A DNA stretch of 5,154 nucleotides from Clostridia bacterium (GTDB taxonomy: Bacteria > Bacillota > Clostridia > Christensenellales > Borkfalkiaceae), in contig JAGBSS010000030.1 in assembly GCA_017631725.1 (NCBI GenBank), positions 1 through 5,154 on the forward strand. The letters are read 5' to 3'. The position numbers and the translations under genes were made by a program. Positions 1 through 5,154 of the stretch are shown piece after piece (the first letter of the stretch is position 1; every line of letters starts with the position of its first letter). Below the pieces are notes generated by a model. That model saw only the letters and a program-made list of their open reading frames with translations. It was not told where the DNA came from and searched no databases.

Positions 1-588
1 ATTTAAAACAGTTTCTAAATAGTCTTGTCTATTAACTTCTCCGTTTAAAAACTTGTTTGCTAAATTATACGCAACACACCCTATTTTAGAAAAATATCTT
101 TTTGCATCTGAAAGCCAAGGTCCTGTATAAATAGCATTTCTTAACTCTTGCTCTTTTAGTTGTACCCCTGCTATGTTAATTATCTTAAACCAATCTAACT
201 TTTCCTTATCATTGCCTTTGCAAATATAAATCATTAAATTATAGTTTAAAATTTGCTCTTTTTCCGTTTGGGTTAAATTATGAAAGGCTCGACTATCAAG
301 CGAAAAATCCCCATTTACATATTGACAAATAGAAATTGTGCGTTGTTGCCCATCTAAAAGTTCATAATTCCCATTTTCATCTTCTACCCAATACATAACG
401 TTTAACGGAAAGCCCTTTATCACTGTTTCTATAACGGCATTTCTTTGCTTTTCCTTATAAACAAACTCACGTTGAAAGGCTGGGCGAATATTTAACTTTC
501 CACCATAACCAACAACACCATTTTCTGCACTATCTATATAACCATTAACTATATCCCTAATTTTAATTTCGTGTAACTCAATTTTCAT
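1..588 (-). CDS. DUF262 (GmrSD N-terminal type) protein, C-terminus outside window
   Basis: Open reading frame of 196 codons that runs off the window edge without a stop, so only the N-terminal part is seen. Residues 35-44 read RPAFQREFVY and residues 77-86 read LLDGQQRTIS; the pair of an FQR strand and a DGQQR motif is the signature of the DUF262 domain. In studied relatives (GmrSD, BrxU, SspE) DGQQR belongs to an NTP-binding and hydrolysing site that powers or gates a nuclease domain found further on. That nuclease part, for example an HNH domain, would lie beyond position 1 and cannot be checked. The ATG at 586-588 is preceded by AGGAG (597-601) with an 8-nt spacer, which fixes the start. 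It overlaps the end of the upstream methyltransferase gene by 11 nt in another frame, so the two are co-transcribed and probably translationally coupled. The domain call is secure; the role as restriction or defence effector is inferred from the partner gene. Confidence 0.88.
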   Translation of the reverse strand, partial: MKIELHEIKIRDIVNGYIDSAENGVVGYGGKLNIRPAFQREFVYKEKQRNAVIETVIKGFPLNVMYWVEDENGNYELLDGQQRTISICQYVNGDFSLDSRAFHNLTQTEKEQILNYNLMIYICKGNDKEKLDWFKIINIAGVQLKEQELRNAIYTGPWLSDAKRYFSKIGCVAYNLANKFLNGEVNRQDYLETVLN

Positions 589-1780
589 CTTTCTTTCTCC
601 TAATTGTCATTCTTGCATAAGTAATTTTACCTTGAATTTTTCCTTCAGCATTTTTAATCATTCCTGGAATTGATGTGCTATATTTTCCGTATAGTGATTC
701 TTCTATAGATTTTTTCACCTTTAAGAATTGGTCTGATGACGTCGTCGTATGAGTATTCTGAAATAAGGTCTGATAAGCCCCCCCGAGATTTACACTTGTA
801 TTTCTAGACAACGAATAAACTAAATCTTTTCCATCTTCTCCCTTTCTAAATGCAACTATTTCAAATTGCTCTGGGTTATACTTGTCTAAAAACGTAATTG
901 GCACACCCATAACACCATCGTAATCGTATGGAATCTCGGCGACTTTATCCACATTTATTGCATTGTAATTGTCATATTTTGGGTATTCTTCAGGAGTATA
1001 TTTTTTATATAATGGTAATTTTTCTTCTCTTTTTCTTGTCGGTAAATTCGTATACCAGCATATATTGCCAAATTTAGCAAATTTTTTTCCATTTGCAAAG
1101 AAAGTATTGTTTCTTTCAAAACTTTTTGGCACTTGAAAAACTTGTCCACCCGAGTTATAACCCAACCATATTTTATTTCGAGCAATTAAAGGAAAAATTT
1201 CTTTATATGTTATGGCGTTTTGATTCCCTATAATTAAAAATTGCTTTTTATATGCCATAAGCAAAGCAACGTATTCACGGAACAAAGAAAATGGCGGATT
1301 AGTAACAACGATATCTGCCTGTTCTAAAAGTTCAACACACTCGTAACTTCTAAAATCTCCATCGCTTTCTAAATGGGAGAGAGAATTTTTGTTACTTTTT
1401 AATAAATATTTAACATCTGATAAATCCACTGCTCCATCGTTATTATAATCTAAAACTTCTGTAATTTCTATTTTATAAGCCTTTCTCTTTTCAGTAAATA
1501 CAATTTTTTCTGGCACATCAAAAAAGGAAAGTTGTGTATAAGATATGGGAGAGCCATCGTAACAAGTTGCAATAAGTTTTTTTAAACCTAAATAGTTAAA
1601 ATTCATTGCAAAATACTTAAAGAAATTGCTTTCAAATGGGTCGTCACAGTTGCATAAAACAACCTTGTTTTTAAAATGTTCTTTATAATGTTTTAACTCG
1701 TTTTCAATATCCACAAGTTGAGTATAAAATTCATCGTTTTTTTCTTTATTTGCTGTATGCAAATTTGAATTCCCTGCCAT
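578..1780 (-). CDS. Adenine-specific DNA methyltransferase, M.EcoRI family
   Basis: A 400-residue protein whose first 75 residues closely follow E. coli M.EcoRI as I remember it: NDEFYTQ (15-21), DIENEL (24-29), CNCDDP (43-48), SNFFKYFA (51-58) and LGLKKLIA (64-71). NPPF at 161-164 is the catalytic motif IV of N6-adenine methyltransferases; S-adenosylmethionine is the expected methyl donor. The start is taken as the ATG at 1778-1780 because it gives the M.EcoRI-like N-terminus and follows AAGGAG; an in-frame TTG at 1834 falls inside the terminator hairpin. M.EcoRI has about 326 residues, so this protein is longer. Extra material includes an EF-hand-like loop (111-122) and a stretch at about 310-370, between YNPEQFEI and the basic C-terminal YARMTIRRKK, that could be a target-recognition or family-specific insert. 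A run of seven G sits in codons 333-335. The gene overlaps the downstream DUF262 gene by 11 nt. No EcoRI-like endonuclease gene is adjacent. Family assignment is very likely; recognition site is unknown. Confidence 0.93.
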   Translation of the reverse strand: MAGNSNLHTANKEKNDEFYTQLVDIENELKHYKEHFKNKVVLCNCDDPFESNFFKYFAMNFNYLGLKKLIATCYDGSPISYTQLSFFDVPEKIVFTEKRKAYKIEITEVLDYNNDGAVDLSDVKYLLKSNKNSLSHLESDGDFRSYECVELLEQADIVVTNPPFSLFREYVALLMAYKKQFLIIGNQNAITYKEIFPLIARNKIWLGYNSGGQVFQVPKSFERNNTFFANGKKFAKFGNICWYTNLPTRKREEKLPLYKKYTPEEYPKYDNYNAINVDKVAEIPYDYDGVMGVPITFLDKYNPEQFEIVAFRKGEDGKDLVYSLSRNTSVNLGGAYQTLFQNTHTTTSSDQFLKVKKSIEESLYGKYSTSIPGMIKNAEGKIQGKITYARMTIRRKKDEN

Positions 1781-1785
1781 ATTTA

Positions 1786-1810
1786 GGTGCTCCTTTTTCT
1801 TAGTCGCACC
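1786..1810 (-). promoter_or_regulatory. Ribosome binding site of the methyltransferase, in a small hairpin loop
   Basis: In the minus-strand RNA the Shine-Dalgarno sequence AAGGAG ends 9 nt before the ATG at 1780, which decides the start codon. It is bracketed by GGUGC (1810-1806) and GCACC (1790-1786), which can form a 5-bp GC-rich stem with a 15-nt loop. AAGGA lies in the loop and the last G in the stem. The stem is short and may be incidental, but it could moderate ribosome access. Confidence 0.6.
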
Positions 1811-1817
1811 ATTAAAT

Positions 1818-1849
1818 AAAAAAAAGTGCGCCAACCGAAGTTAACGCAC
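1818..1849 (-). terminator. Intrinsic terminator with C(UUCG)G tetraloop, just before the methyltransferase
   Basis: In minus-strand RNA, GUGCGUUAAC (1849-1840) pairs with GUUGGCGCAC (1835-1826) over 10 bp (two G-U pairs) around a UUCG loop closed by C-G, an exceptionally stable tetraloop. Eight U (1825-1818) follow at once. This is a textbook Rho-independent terminator. It lies between the promoter at 2025-2053 and the methyltransferase start at 1780, so it either ends a short noncoding RNA or attenuates expression of the two genes downstream. I see no second promoter in the 37 nt between the U-tract and the start codon. Confidence 0.9.
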
Positions 1850-1868
1850 ATAAAGCGCAAACTCGGTT
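1833..1868 (-). promoter_or_regulatory. Candidate antiterminator stem
   Basis: RNA segment AACCGAGUU (1868-1860) is complementary to AACUUCGGUU (1842-1833) over 9 bp with one bulged U. The second segment is the apex of the terminator hairpin (end of its 5' arm, the UUCG loop, start of its 3' arm), so the two pairings exclude each other. The first segment also shares GAGUU with the pseudoknot strand GAGUUUGCG (1864-1856). This gives a possible three-way switch. The complementarity is seen directly; function as antiterminator is inferred. Confidence 0.5.
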
Positions 1869-1871
1869 ATC

Positions 1872-2017
1872 GCGAAATAAAACTTAATGAAAATGAGTAA
1901 ACACTCCCATTTGAGTTTGCGTCTTTTAGCAAATTGTCATAATGGGAGTATGCCTTAAAAAGAGTATAAAATACCCCTAGCCTACTCATTTTATTTAAAT
2001 ATTAAGTTTTATTTCGC
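1872..2017. repeat. Long perfect inverted repeat (17-bp arms, 112-bp spacer)
   Basis: The arm at 1872-1888, GCGAAATAAAACTTAAT, is exactly the reverse complement of the arm at 2001-2017. Two further inverted repeats nest inside it in register: 1890-1899 with 1983-1992 (10 bp) and 1903-1911 with 1941-1949 (9 bp). Nested arms with uneven spacers suit an RNA fold better than a mobile element; no target-site duplication is visible at the ends. Confidence 0.9.
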
Positions 2018-2024
2018 TTTATTT

Positions 2025-2053
2025 AGTATAACACACTATCAAAATAATTTCAA
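2025..2053 (-). promoter_or_regulatory. Sigma-A-type promoter for the structured RNA and methyltransferase genes
   Basis: Read on the minus strand, TTGAAA (2053-2048) is followed by a 17-bp spacer and TATACT (2030-2025), with TGT directly before the -10 box giving an extended -10. Both hexamers match the consensus at five and five of six positions and the spacing is ideal. The expected start point, about seven bases downstream, is 2018 or 2017, the exact foot of the 17-bp stem of the leader RNA. That coincidence supports both calls. Confidence 0.8.
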
Positions 2054-2126
2054 TAAAATTTTAAAAACAAAAAATCCTTATAAACACAACTATAAAAAAA
2101 TTAAATAAAAAATACAATTAATAACT

Positions 2127-2160
2127 AAAAAAAGCTTGCAGATTTTTCTGCAAGCTTTTT
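2127..2160 (-). terminator. Intrinsic terminator of the glyA-asnA-tcdA operon
   Basis: About 10 nt beyond the tcdA stop, the minus-strand RNA forms a 14-bp perfect hairpin (2160-2147 with 2142-2129, core AGCUUGCAGA) with an AAAA loop, followed by a run of seven U (2133-2127, partly inside the stem). The plus strand also carries a T-run after the hairpin, so it might work in both directions. It separates the core operon from the accessory module. Confidence 0.9.
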
Positions 2161-2170
2161 AAATTTAACT

Positions 2171-2857
2171 TTATTTTAATAAATCTTTAATAACTTCGTT
2201 TGCCATAATTAAGCCGGCTGTCGCAGGGACAAACATTGTAGAACAAGGGTTGGTTTTAGAAAATTTATTTTCTTTTTCCAAAGTTTCGGTAGAGTAAACC
2301 ACCTTTAAACTCTCTATTCCCCTGTTTTTAAGTTCTTTTCTCATAACCTTTGCCAAGGGGCAAACAGAAGTAGAATAAATATCTGCCACCTTTAATTCTA
2401 ACGGATTGCTTTTGCCACCCGTACCCATACAAGAAATAACTTTTACGCCTGTCTCCTTTGCCCTTACCACAATTTCAATTTTTGCAGTAATAGTATCAAC
2501 GGCATCTATAACGTAATCGAATAAACTAAAGTCTATTTGGTCTGCCGTGTCTGGCAAATAAAAAATTTTATGTGCCGTTACGTTTAGGCTATCGTTAATA
2601 TCTAAAAGGCGATTTTTTAGTGCATCTGCCTTAAAAGTGCCGATGCAAGAGTTTAAAGCGATAATTTGGCGGTTTTTGTTAGAACTTTCTACCGTGTCTT
2701 TATCTATTAAGGTAATAGAGCCGACACCAGACCTAACAAGTGCTTCTGCCGTTATTCCACCAACGCCACCAAGACCTATAACGCAAACGTGCGCATTTTT
2801 TAGGGCTAAAACCCCACTTTCGCCAAGCAAAAGTTCCGTTCTATTAACGTTTTCCAT
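2171..2857 (-). CDS. tcdA: tRNA threonylcarbamoyladenosine dehydratase (ThiF/E1-like)
   Basis: A 228-residue cytoplasmic enzyme of the E1-like ThiF superfamily. TcdA uses ATP to dehydrate N6-threonylcarbamoyladenosine at tRNA position 37 to its cyclic form (ct6A), which strengthens decoding of ANN codons. Seen here: RTELLLG at 6-12, typical of the family N-terminus; the nucleotide-binding loop GLGGVGG at 28-34; IDKD at 51-54; SSNKNRQ at 58-64, which supplies the conserved Asn and Arg of the ATP site; DAVD at 118-121; SCMGTGGKSNP at 142-152; and TSVCPLAKVMR at 163-173, diagnostic for TcdA/CsdL rather than for MoeB or ThiF. Length fits Bacillota members. The start follows the asnA stop by one base and has no good Shine-Dalgarno, so translation probably depends on ribosomes finishing asnA. 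No csdA/csdE-type sulfur transfer gene is next to it. Last gene of the operon. Confidence 0.93.
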   Translation of the reverse strand: MENVNRTELLLGESGVLALKNAHVCVIGLGGVGGITAEALVRSGVGSITLIDKDTVESSNKNRQIIALNSCIGTFKADALKNRLLDINDSLNVTAHKIFYLPDTADQIDFSLFDYVIDAVDTITAKIEIVVRAKETGVKVISCMGTGGKSNPLELKVADIYSTSVCPLAKVMRKELKNRGIESLKVVYSTETLEKENKFSKTNPCSTMFVPATAGLIMANEVIKDLLK

Positions 2858-2858
2858 A

Positions 2859-3845
2859 TTACAATAAATGAACGCCTTGTTTTTCTTTTTCTGCTCTCAT
2901 TCCATCTGGCCAAACAGATGCCTGAACTTCTCCAATGTGGCATTTCTTTAAAAAGAACATACAAAGTCTGCTTTGACCAATTCCGCCACCAATTGTTAGT
3001 GGCAACTTGTTTTCGGTAACTGCCGTGCAGTATGGGTTGGAAAGTTTATGTAATTCCCCTTTTGCTTTAAGTTGTTTATATAAACTTTTTTCATCTACCC
3101 TAATGCCCATAGAAGAAATTTCTAAAGCACGGTCTAACACGTCAAACCAAAGCAAAATGTCGCCGTTTAATTTCCAATCATCGTAATCGGCAGCCCTGCC
3201 ATCGTGAGATTTACCGTCTTTTAAAGGCCAACCTATGCCGTAAATAAACACAGCCTTGTTTTCCTTTGTAATGGCATCTTCACGCTGTTTCCTGTCTAAA
3301 TTTGGGTATTTTTGCTCTAATTCTTTAGCAGAAATAATAGTGATGTCTTTTGGCAAACTTACGCCTAAAACGGGGTATTTTGCCCTTACCTTGTCTGCAA
3401 TTTTTCTAAGAACCTTGTAAATAGCCTTTACCGTTTTTTTAAGATAAGAAAGAGTTCTTTCTTTTCTTGTAATAATTTTTTCCCAATCCCATTGGTCAAC
3501 GTAAACGGAGTGAATAGCATCTAACTCTTCATCACGGCGAATAGCGTTCATATCGGTGTAAAGACCGGTGTTTTCACTAAAGCCGTATTCTGCAAGTGCC
3601 ATACGTTTCCATTTAGCAAGAGATTGAACAATTTCCACTTCTTTTTTAACGGCAGGCACGTCGAACCTTACTGCACGTTCATAGCCGTTTAGGTTGTCGT
3701 TTAATCCAGATTCTGGAACAACGAAAAGTGGCGCAGAGACACGAACGAGTTTTAGTGCCTTGGCAAGTTCTTTTTCAAAAGTGTCTTTTATGTATTTAAT
3801 TGCAATTTCCGTCTCTAAAAGACCGAGCGGAGATTTATACGTCAT
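2859..3845 (-). CDS. asnA: Aspartate--ammonia ligase (asparagine synthetase A)
   Basis: Makes asparagine from aspartate, ammonia and ATP, releasing AMP and pyrophosphate (EC 6.3.1.1), in the cytoplasm, normally as a homodimer related to class II aspartyl/asparaginyl-tRNA synthetases. The 328 residues match the usual length (330 in E. coli). Family motifs run in order: DNLNGYERAVRFDVP (50-64), SLAKWKR (75-81), HSVYVDQWDWE (112-122), DGRAADYDDW (215-224), LNGDILLW (226-233), SSMGIRVD (244-251) and LPLTIGGGIGQSR (281-293), the last forming part of the ATP site. The ATG at 3843-3845 shares its A with the TAA stop of glyA (TAATG), and AAGGAG lies inside the 3' end of glyA with a 10-nt spacer, so translation of the two is coupled. 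No truncation or missing motif is seen. Confidence 0.97.
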   Translation of the reverse strand: MTYKSPLGLLETEIAIKYIKDTFEKELAKALKLVRVSAPLFVVPESGLNDNLNGYERAVRFDVPAVKKEVEIVQSLAKWKRMALAEYGFSENTGLYTDMNAIRRDEELDAIHSVYVDQWDWEKIITRKERTLSYLKKTVKAIYKVLRKIADKVRAKYPVLGVSLPKDITIISAKELEQKYPNLDRKQREDAITKENKAVFIYGIGWPLKDGKSHDGRAADYDDWKLNGDILLWFDVLDRALEISSMGIRVDEKSLYKQLKAKGELHKLSNPYCTAVTENKLPLTIGGGIGQSRLCMFFLKKCHIGEVQASVWPDGMRAEKEKQGVHLL

Positions 3846-5095
3846 TAGTTAATTGCTCCTTGATAAAGGGGATATTTTTCAACAAGTTTTTTAACTTGTT
3901 CTCTAACGTAATCGAAAGCAGCTTCTTTTTCGTTGATAATTTTAATAATTAATTTAGCAACAAGTGCGCAATCGTCTTCTTTAAAGCCTCTAGAAGTTAC
4001 GCTAGGTGTTCCAATTCTTACACCACTTGTAATGGTTGGCTTTTGTTTGTCAAATGGAACAGAGTTTTTGTTTACGGTAATGTTAACTGCATCTAACATT
4101 GTTTCTAATTCTTTACCGGTAACGTCTTTATCAGATAAGTCTAAAAGCATTAAGTGGTTGTCAGTTCCGCCAGAAACTAAGTTTACGCCTGCTTTAACAA
4201 ATTCATCACTCATTGCTTTTGAGTTCTTTAAAATTTGTTCTTGATAAGCCTTAAATTCTGGTTTCAATGCTTCGCCAAACGCAGCCGCTTTTGCAGCAAC
4301 AATGTGCATTAATGGGCCACCTTGTGTGCCTGGGAACACTGCTTTGTCGATAATTTTTGCATATTGTTCTTTACACATAATCATACCGCCACGTGGACCC
4401 CTTAAGGTTTTATGAGTAGTGGTGGTAACAAAATCTGCATAAGGAACAGGGCTTGGGTGTAAACCTGTTGCAACTAAACCTGCAATGTGAGCGATGTCTA
4501 CCATCATATACGCACCAACTTTATCGCAAATTTCCCTAATTCTCTTAAAGTCTATAATTCTTGGATATGCGCTTGCACCAGAAACTATAATTTTTGGTTT
4601 AATTTCAAGAGCAATTTCTTCCATTTTATCGTAATCTATTTTGCCGTCTTTTTCAGAAACTTCGTATCCTACTGCGTTAAAATATTTACCAGAAACTGCA
4701 ACCTTAGAGCCGTGGGTTAAGTGTCCACCGTGTGCTAAACTCATACCTAAAATGGTATCGCCGGGGTTTAATACTGCAAAGTATACTGCAAAGTTTGCAT
4801 TTGCACCGCTATGTGGTTGAACGTTAACGTGGTCTGCACCGAAAAGTTTTTTAGCCCTTTCTATTGCAATTTCTTCTGCAATATCAACGTATTCGCAGCC
4901 GCCGTAATATCTGTGTGCAGGATAACCTTCTGCATACTTATTGGTTAAGTGGCTACCTGCTGCAAGCATAACGCTTTCAGAAACAAAGTTTTCACTTGCA
5001 ATAAGTTCAATATTGTTCTTTTGGCGATTAAGTTCTTTTTCCATTGCGGAATAAAGTTCTGGGTCAGAGTTCTTAAGAACGGTAAAATCAATCAT
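3845..5095 (-). CDS. glyA: Serine hydroxymethyltransferase
   Basis: PLP-dependent cytoplasmic enzyme that interconverts serine plus tetrahydrofolate with glycine plus 5,10-methylene-tetrahydrofolate, the main source of one-carbon units (EC 2.1.2.1). The 416 residues equal the usual bacterial length. Landmarks: LIASENFVS (31-39), [13 protein letters not shown] (54-66), QPHSGANAN (93-101), [11 protein letters not shown] (199-209) with D200 and H203 that contact the cofactor, [14 protein letters not shown] (224-237) with the PLP-binding lysine K229, PGTQGGP (255-261), and [13 protein letters not shown] (358-370) with R360 for the substrate carboxylate. The ATG at 5093-5095 follows AAGGAG (5103-5108) by 7 nt. 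First gene seen of the operon with asnA and tcdA; both glyA and asnA are amino-acid supply functions. Complete and ordinary. Confidence 0.98.
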   Translation of the reverse strand: MIDFTVLKNSDPELYSAMEKELNRQKNNIELIASENFVSESVMLAAGSHLTNKYAEGYPAHRYYGGCEYVDIAEEIAIERAKKLFGADHVNVQPHSGANANFAVYFAVLNPGDTILGMSLAHGGHLTHGSKVAVSGKYFNAVGYEVSEKDGKIDYDKMEEIALEIKPKIIVSGASAYPRIIDFKRIREICDKVGAYMMVDIAHIAGLVATGLHPSPVPYADFVTTTTHKTLRGPRGGMIMCKEQYAKIIDKAVFPGTQGGPLMHIVAAKAAAFGEALKPEFKAYQEQILKNSKAMSDEFVKAGVNLVSGGTDNHLMLLDLSDKDVTGKELETMLDAVNITVNKNSVPFDKQKPTITSGVRIGTPSVTSRGFKEDDCALVAKLIIKIINEKEAAFDYVREQVKKLVEKYPLYQGAIN

Positions 5096-5154
5096 TTGTA
5101 TTCTCCTTAACTTAATGTTATTTTATATATGTTTAATTACAAGGTCTGATAGGC
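5096..5154 (-). promoter_or_regulatory. Leader of glyA: strong ribosome site, promoter unclear
   Basis: The minus strand carries AAGGAG (5103-5108) 7 nt before the glyA start. Upstream is an AT-rich stretch with TATAAA (5122-5127) that could be a -10 box, but the place where a -35 box should lie (about 5145-5150) reads ATCAGA, which is a poor match. The window ends at 5154, so whether glyA is the first gene of its operon cannot be decided. Confidence 0.4.

Larger units (their letters stand above)
1818..2018 (-). ncRNA. Structured leader or small noncoding RNA of unknown class, about 200 nt
   Basis: The predicted transcript starts at about 2018 and ends at the U-tract at 1818. Its pairings, in RNA order, are: P1, 2017-2001 with 1888-1872, 17 perfect pairs (GCGAAAUAAAACUUAAU with its complement); P2, 1992-1983 with 1899-1890, 10 pairs (AAAAUGAGUA); P3, 1949-1941 with 1911-1903, 9 pairs (ACUCCCAUU). 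A 33-nt insert on the 5' side between P2 and P3 can fold as GGGUAU-UUU-AUACUC. The 29-nt P3 loop holds CGCAAACUC (1921-1913), complementary to GAGUUUGCG (1864-1856) downstream of P1, extended by AAAG/CUUU after one bulged A: a pseudoknot. The first bases of the transcript are thus the 5' strand of the closing stem. It does not resemble tmRNA, SRP RNA, 6S RNA, RNase P RNA, a T-box or any riboswitch I know. Either a cis-acting attenuator for the methyltransferase-DUF262 genes or a stand-alone RNA fits the sequence. Confidence 0.72.

Noticed and set aside
955..1185. A 76-codon minus-strand frame inside the methyltransferase gene
   Set aside because: It overlaps conserved methyltransferase sequence in another frame and its translation resembles no protein I know.
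1781..1834. Extended methyltransferase start at an in-frame TTG (18 extra residues)
   Set aside because: The extension is encoded by the terminator 3' arm and its U-tract, has no ribosome site, and is absent from M.EcoRI, whereas the ATG at 1780 has AAGGAG and the family N-terminus.
1872..2017. Miniature inverted-repeat transposable element (17-bp terminal repeats, 146 bp)
   Set aside because: No target-site duplication is visible, further nested pairings exist, one loop pairs with sequence outside the repeat, and the promoter start point coincides with the arm; an RNA explains this better. Copies elsewhere in the genome would reopen the question.
1818..2018. Retron msr-msd RNA, tmRNA, 6S RNA, T-box or SAM riboswitch as identity of the leader RNA
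   Set aside because: There is no reverse transcriptase gene here, no tRNA-like end, no 6S-type central bubble, no T-box sequence and no SAM riboswitch core; being upstream of a SAM-using enzyme is not evidence by itself.
3933..4720. Open frames of about 77-103 codons on the plus strand opposite glyA, and a similar one opposite tcdA
   Set aside because: They are antisense to strongly conserved enzymes, have low-complexity or implausible translations and no ribosome sites.
765..5154. A 14-base near-repeat, AAGGTCTGATAAGC at 765-778 and AAGGTCTGATAGGC at 5141-5154
   Set aside because: Thirteen of fourteen matches once in a 5-kb window is within chance, and the two sites share no context.

Overview
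The window is AT-rich (roughly one third G+C by eye). Every supported gene and signal lies on the minus strand, so transcription runs from high to low coordinates. TGA is used as a stop (the methyltransferase gene ends in TGA), which argues against the Mycoplasma code. Strong AGGAG-type ribosome sites, AT-rich codon use, tight gene packing and the type of proteins suggest a low-GC member of the Bacillota, probably an uncultured gut Clostridia-like bacterium. That assignment is inference from style, not from a marker gene.

Region 1 (2127-5154) is a housekeeping operon: glyA (serine hydroxymethyltransferase), asnA (ammonia-dependent asparagine synthetase) and tcdA (tRNA threonylcarbamoyladenosine dehydratase). 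The stop of glyA shares one base with the start of asnA, asnA and tcdA are one base apart, and a 14-bp hairpin with a T-tract closes the operon. All key catalytic motifs of the three enzymes are present.

Region 2 (1781-2126) has no convincing protein gene but is the most unusual part. A good sigma-A-type promoter (TTGAAA, 17 bp, TGT-TATACT) would start a transcript at about 2018. From its first bases this RNA forms a 17-bp perfect closing stem, then a 10-bp stem and a 9-bp stem. The loop of the innermost stem is complementary to the tail that follows the closing stem (9 bp, or 13 bp with one bulge), which would make a pseudoknot. The same tail can instead pair with the terminator that follows, a 10-bp stem with a C(UUCG)G tetraloop and eight U. 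This is the layout of a transcription attenuator or riboswitch-like RNA, or of a roughly 200-nt stable noncoding RNA. I recognise no known RNA class.

Region 3 (1-1780) lies behind that terminator: a 400-residue adenine methyltransferase of the M.EcoRI family, overlapping by 11 nt a DUF262 (GmrSD/SspE/BrxU-type NTPase) gene cut off by the window edge. No EcoRI-like endonuclease gene is visible. The pair looks like an accessory modification/defence module inserted directly after a core operon. The structured leader RNA is its only evident promoter-proximal control element, and leader plus the two genes is the best candidate here for an undescribed system.
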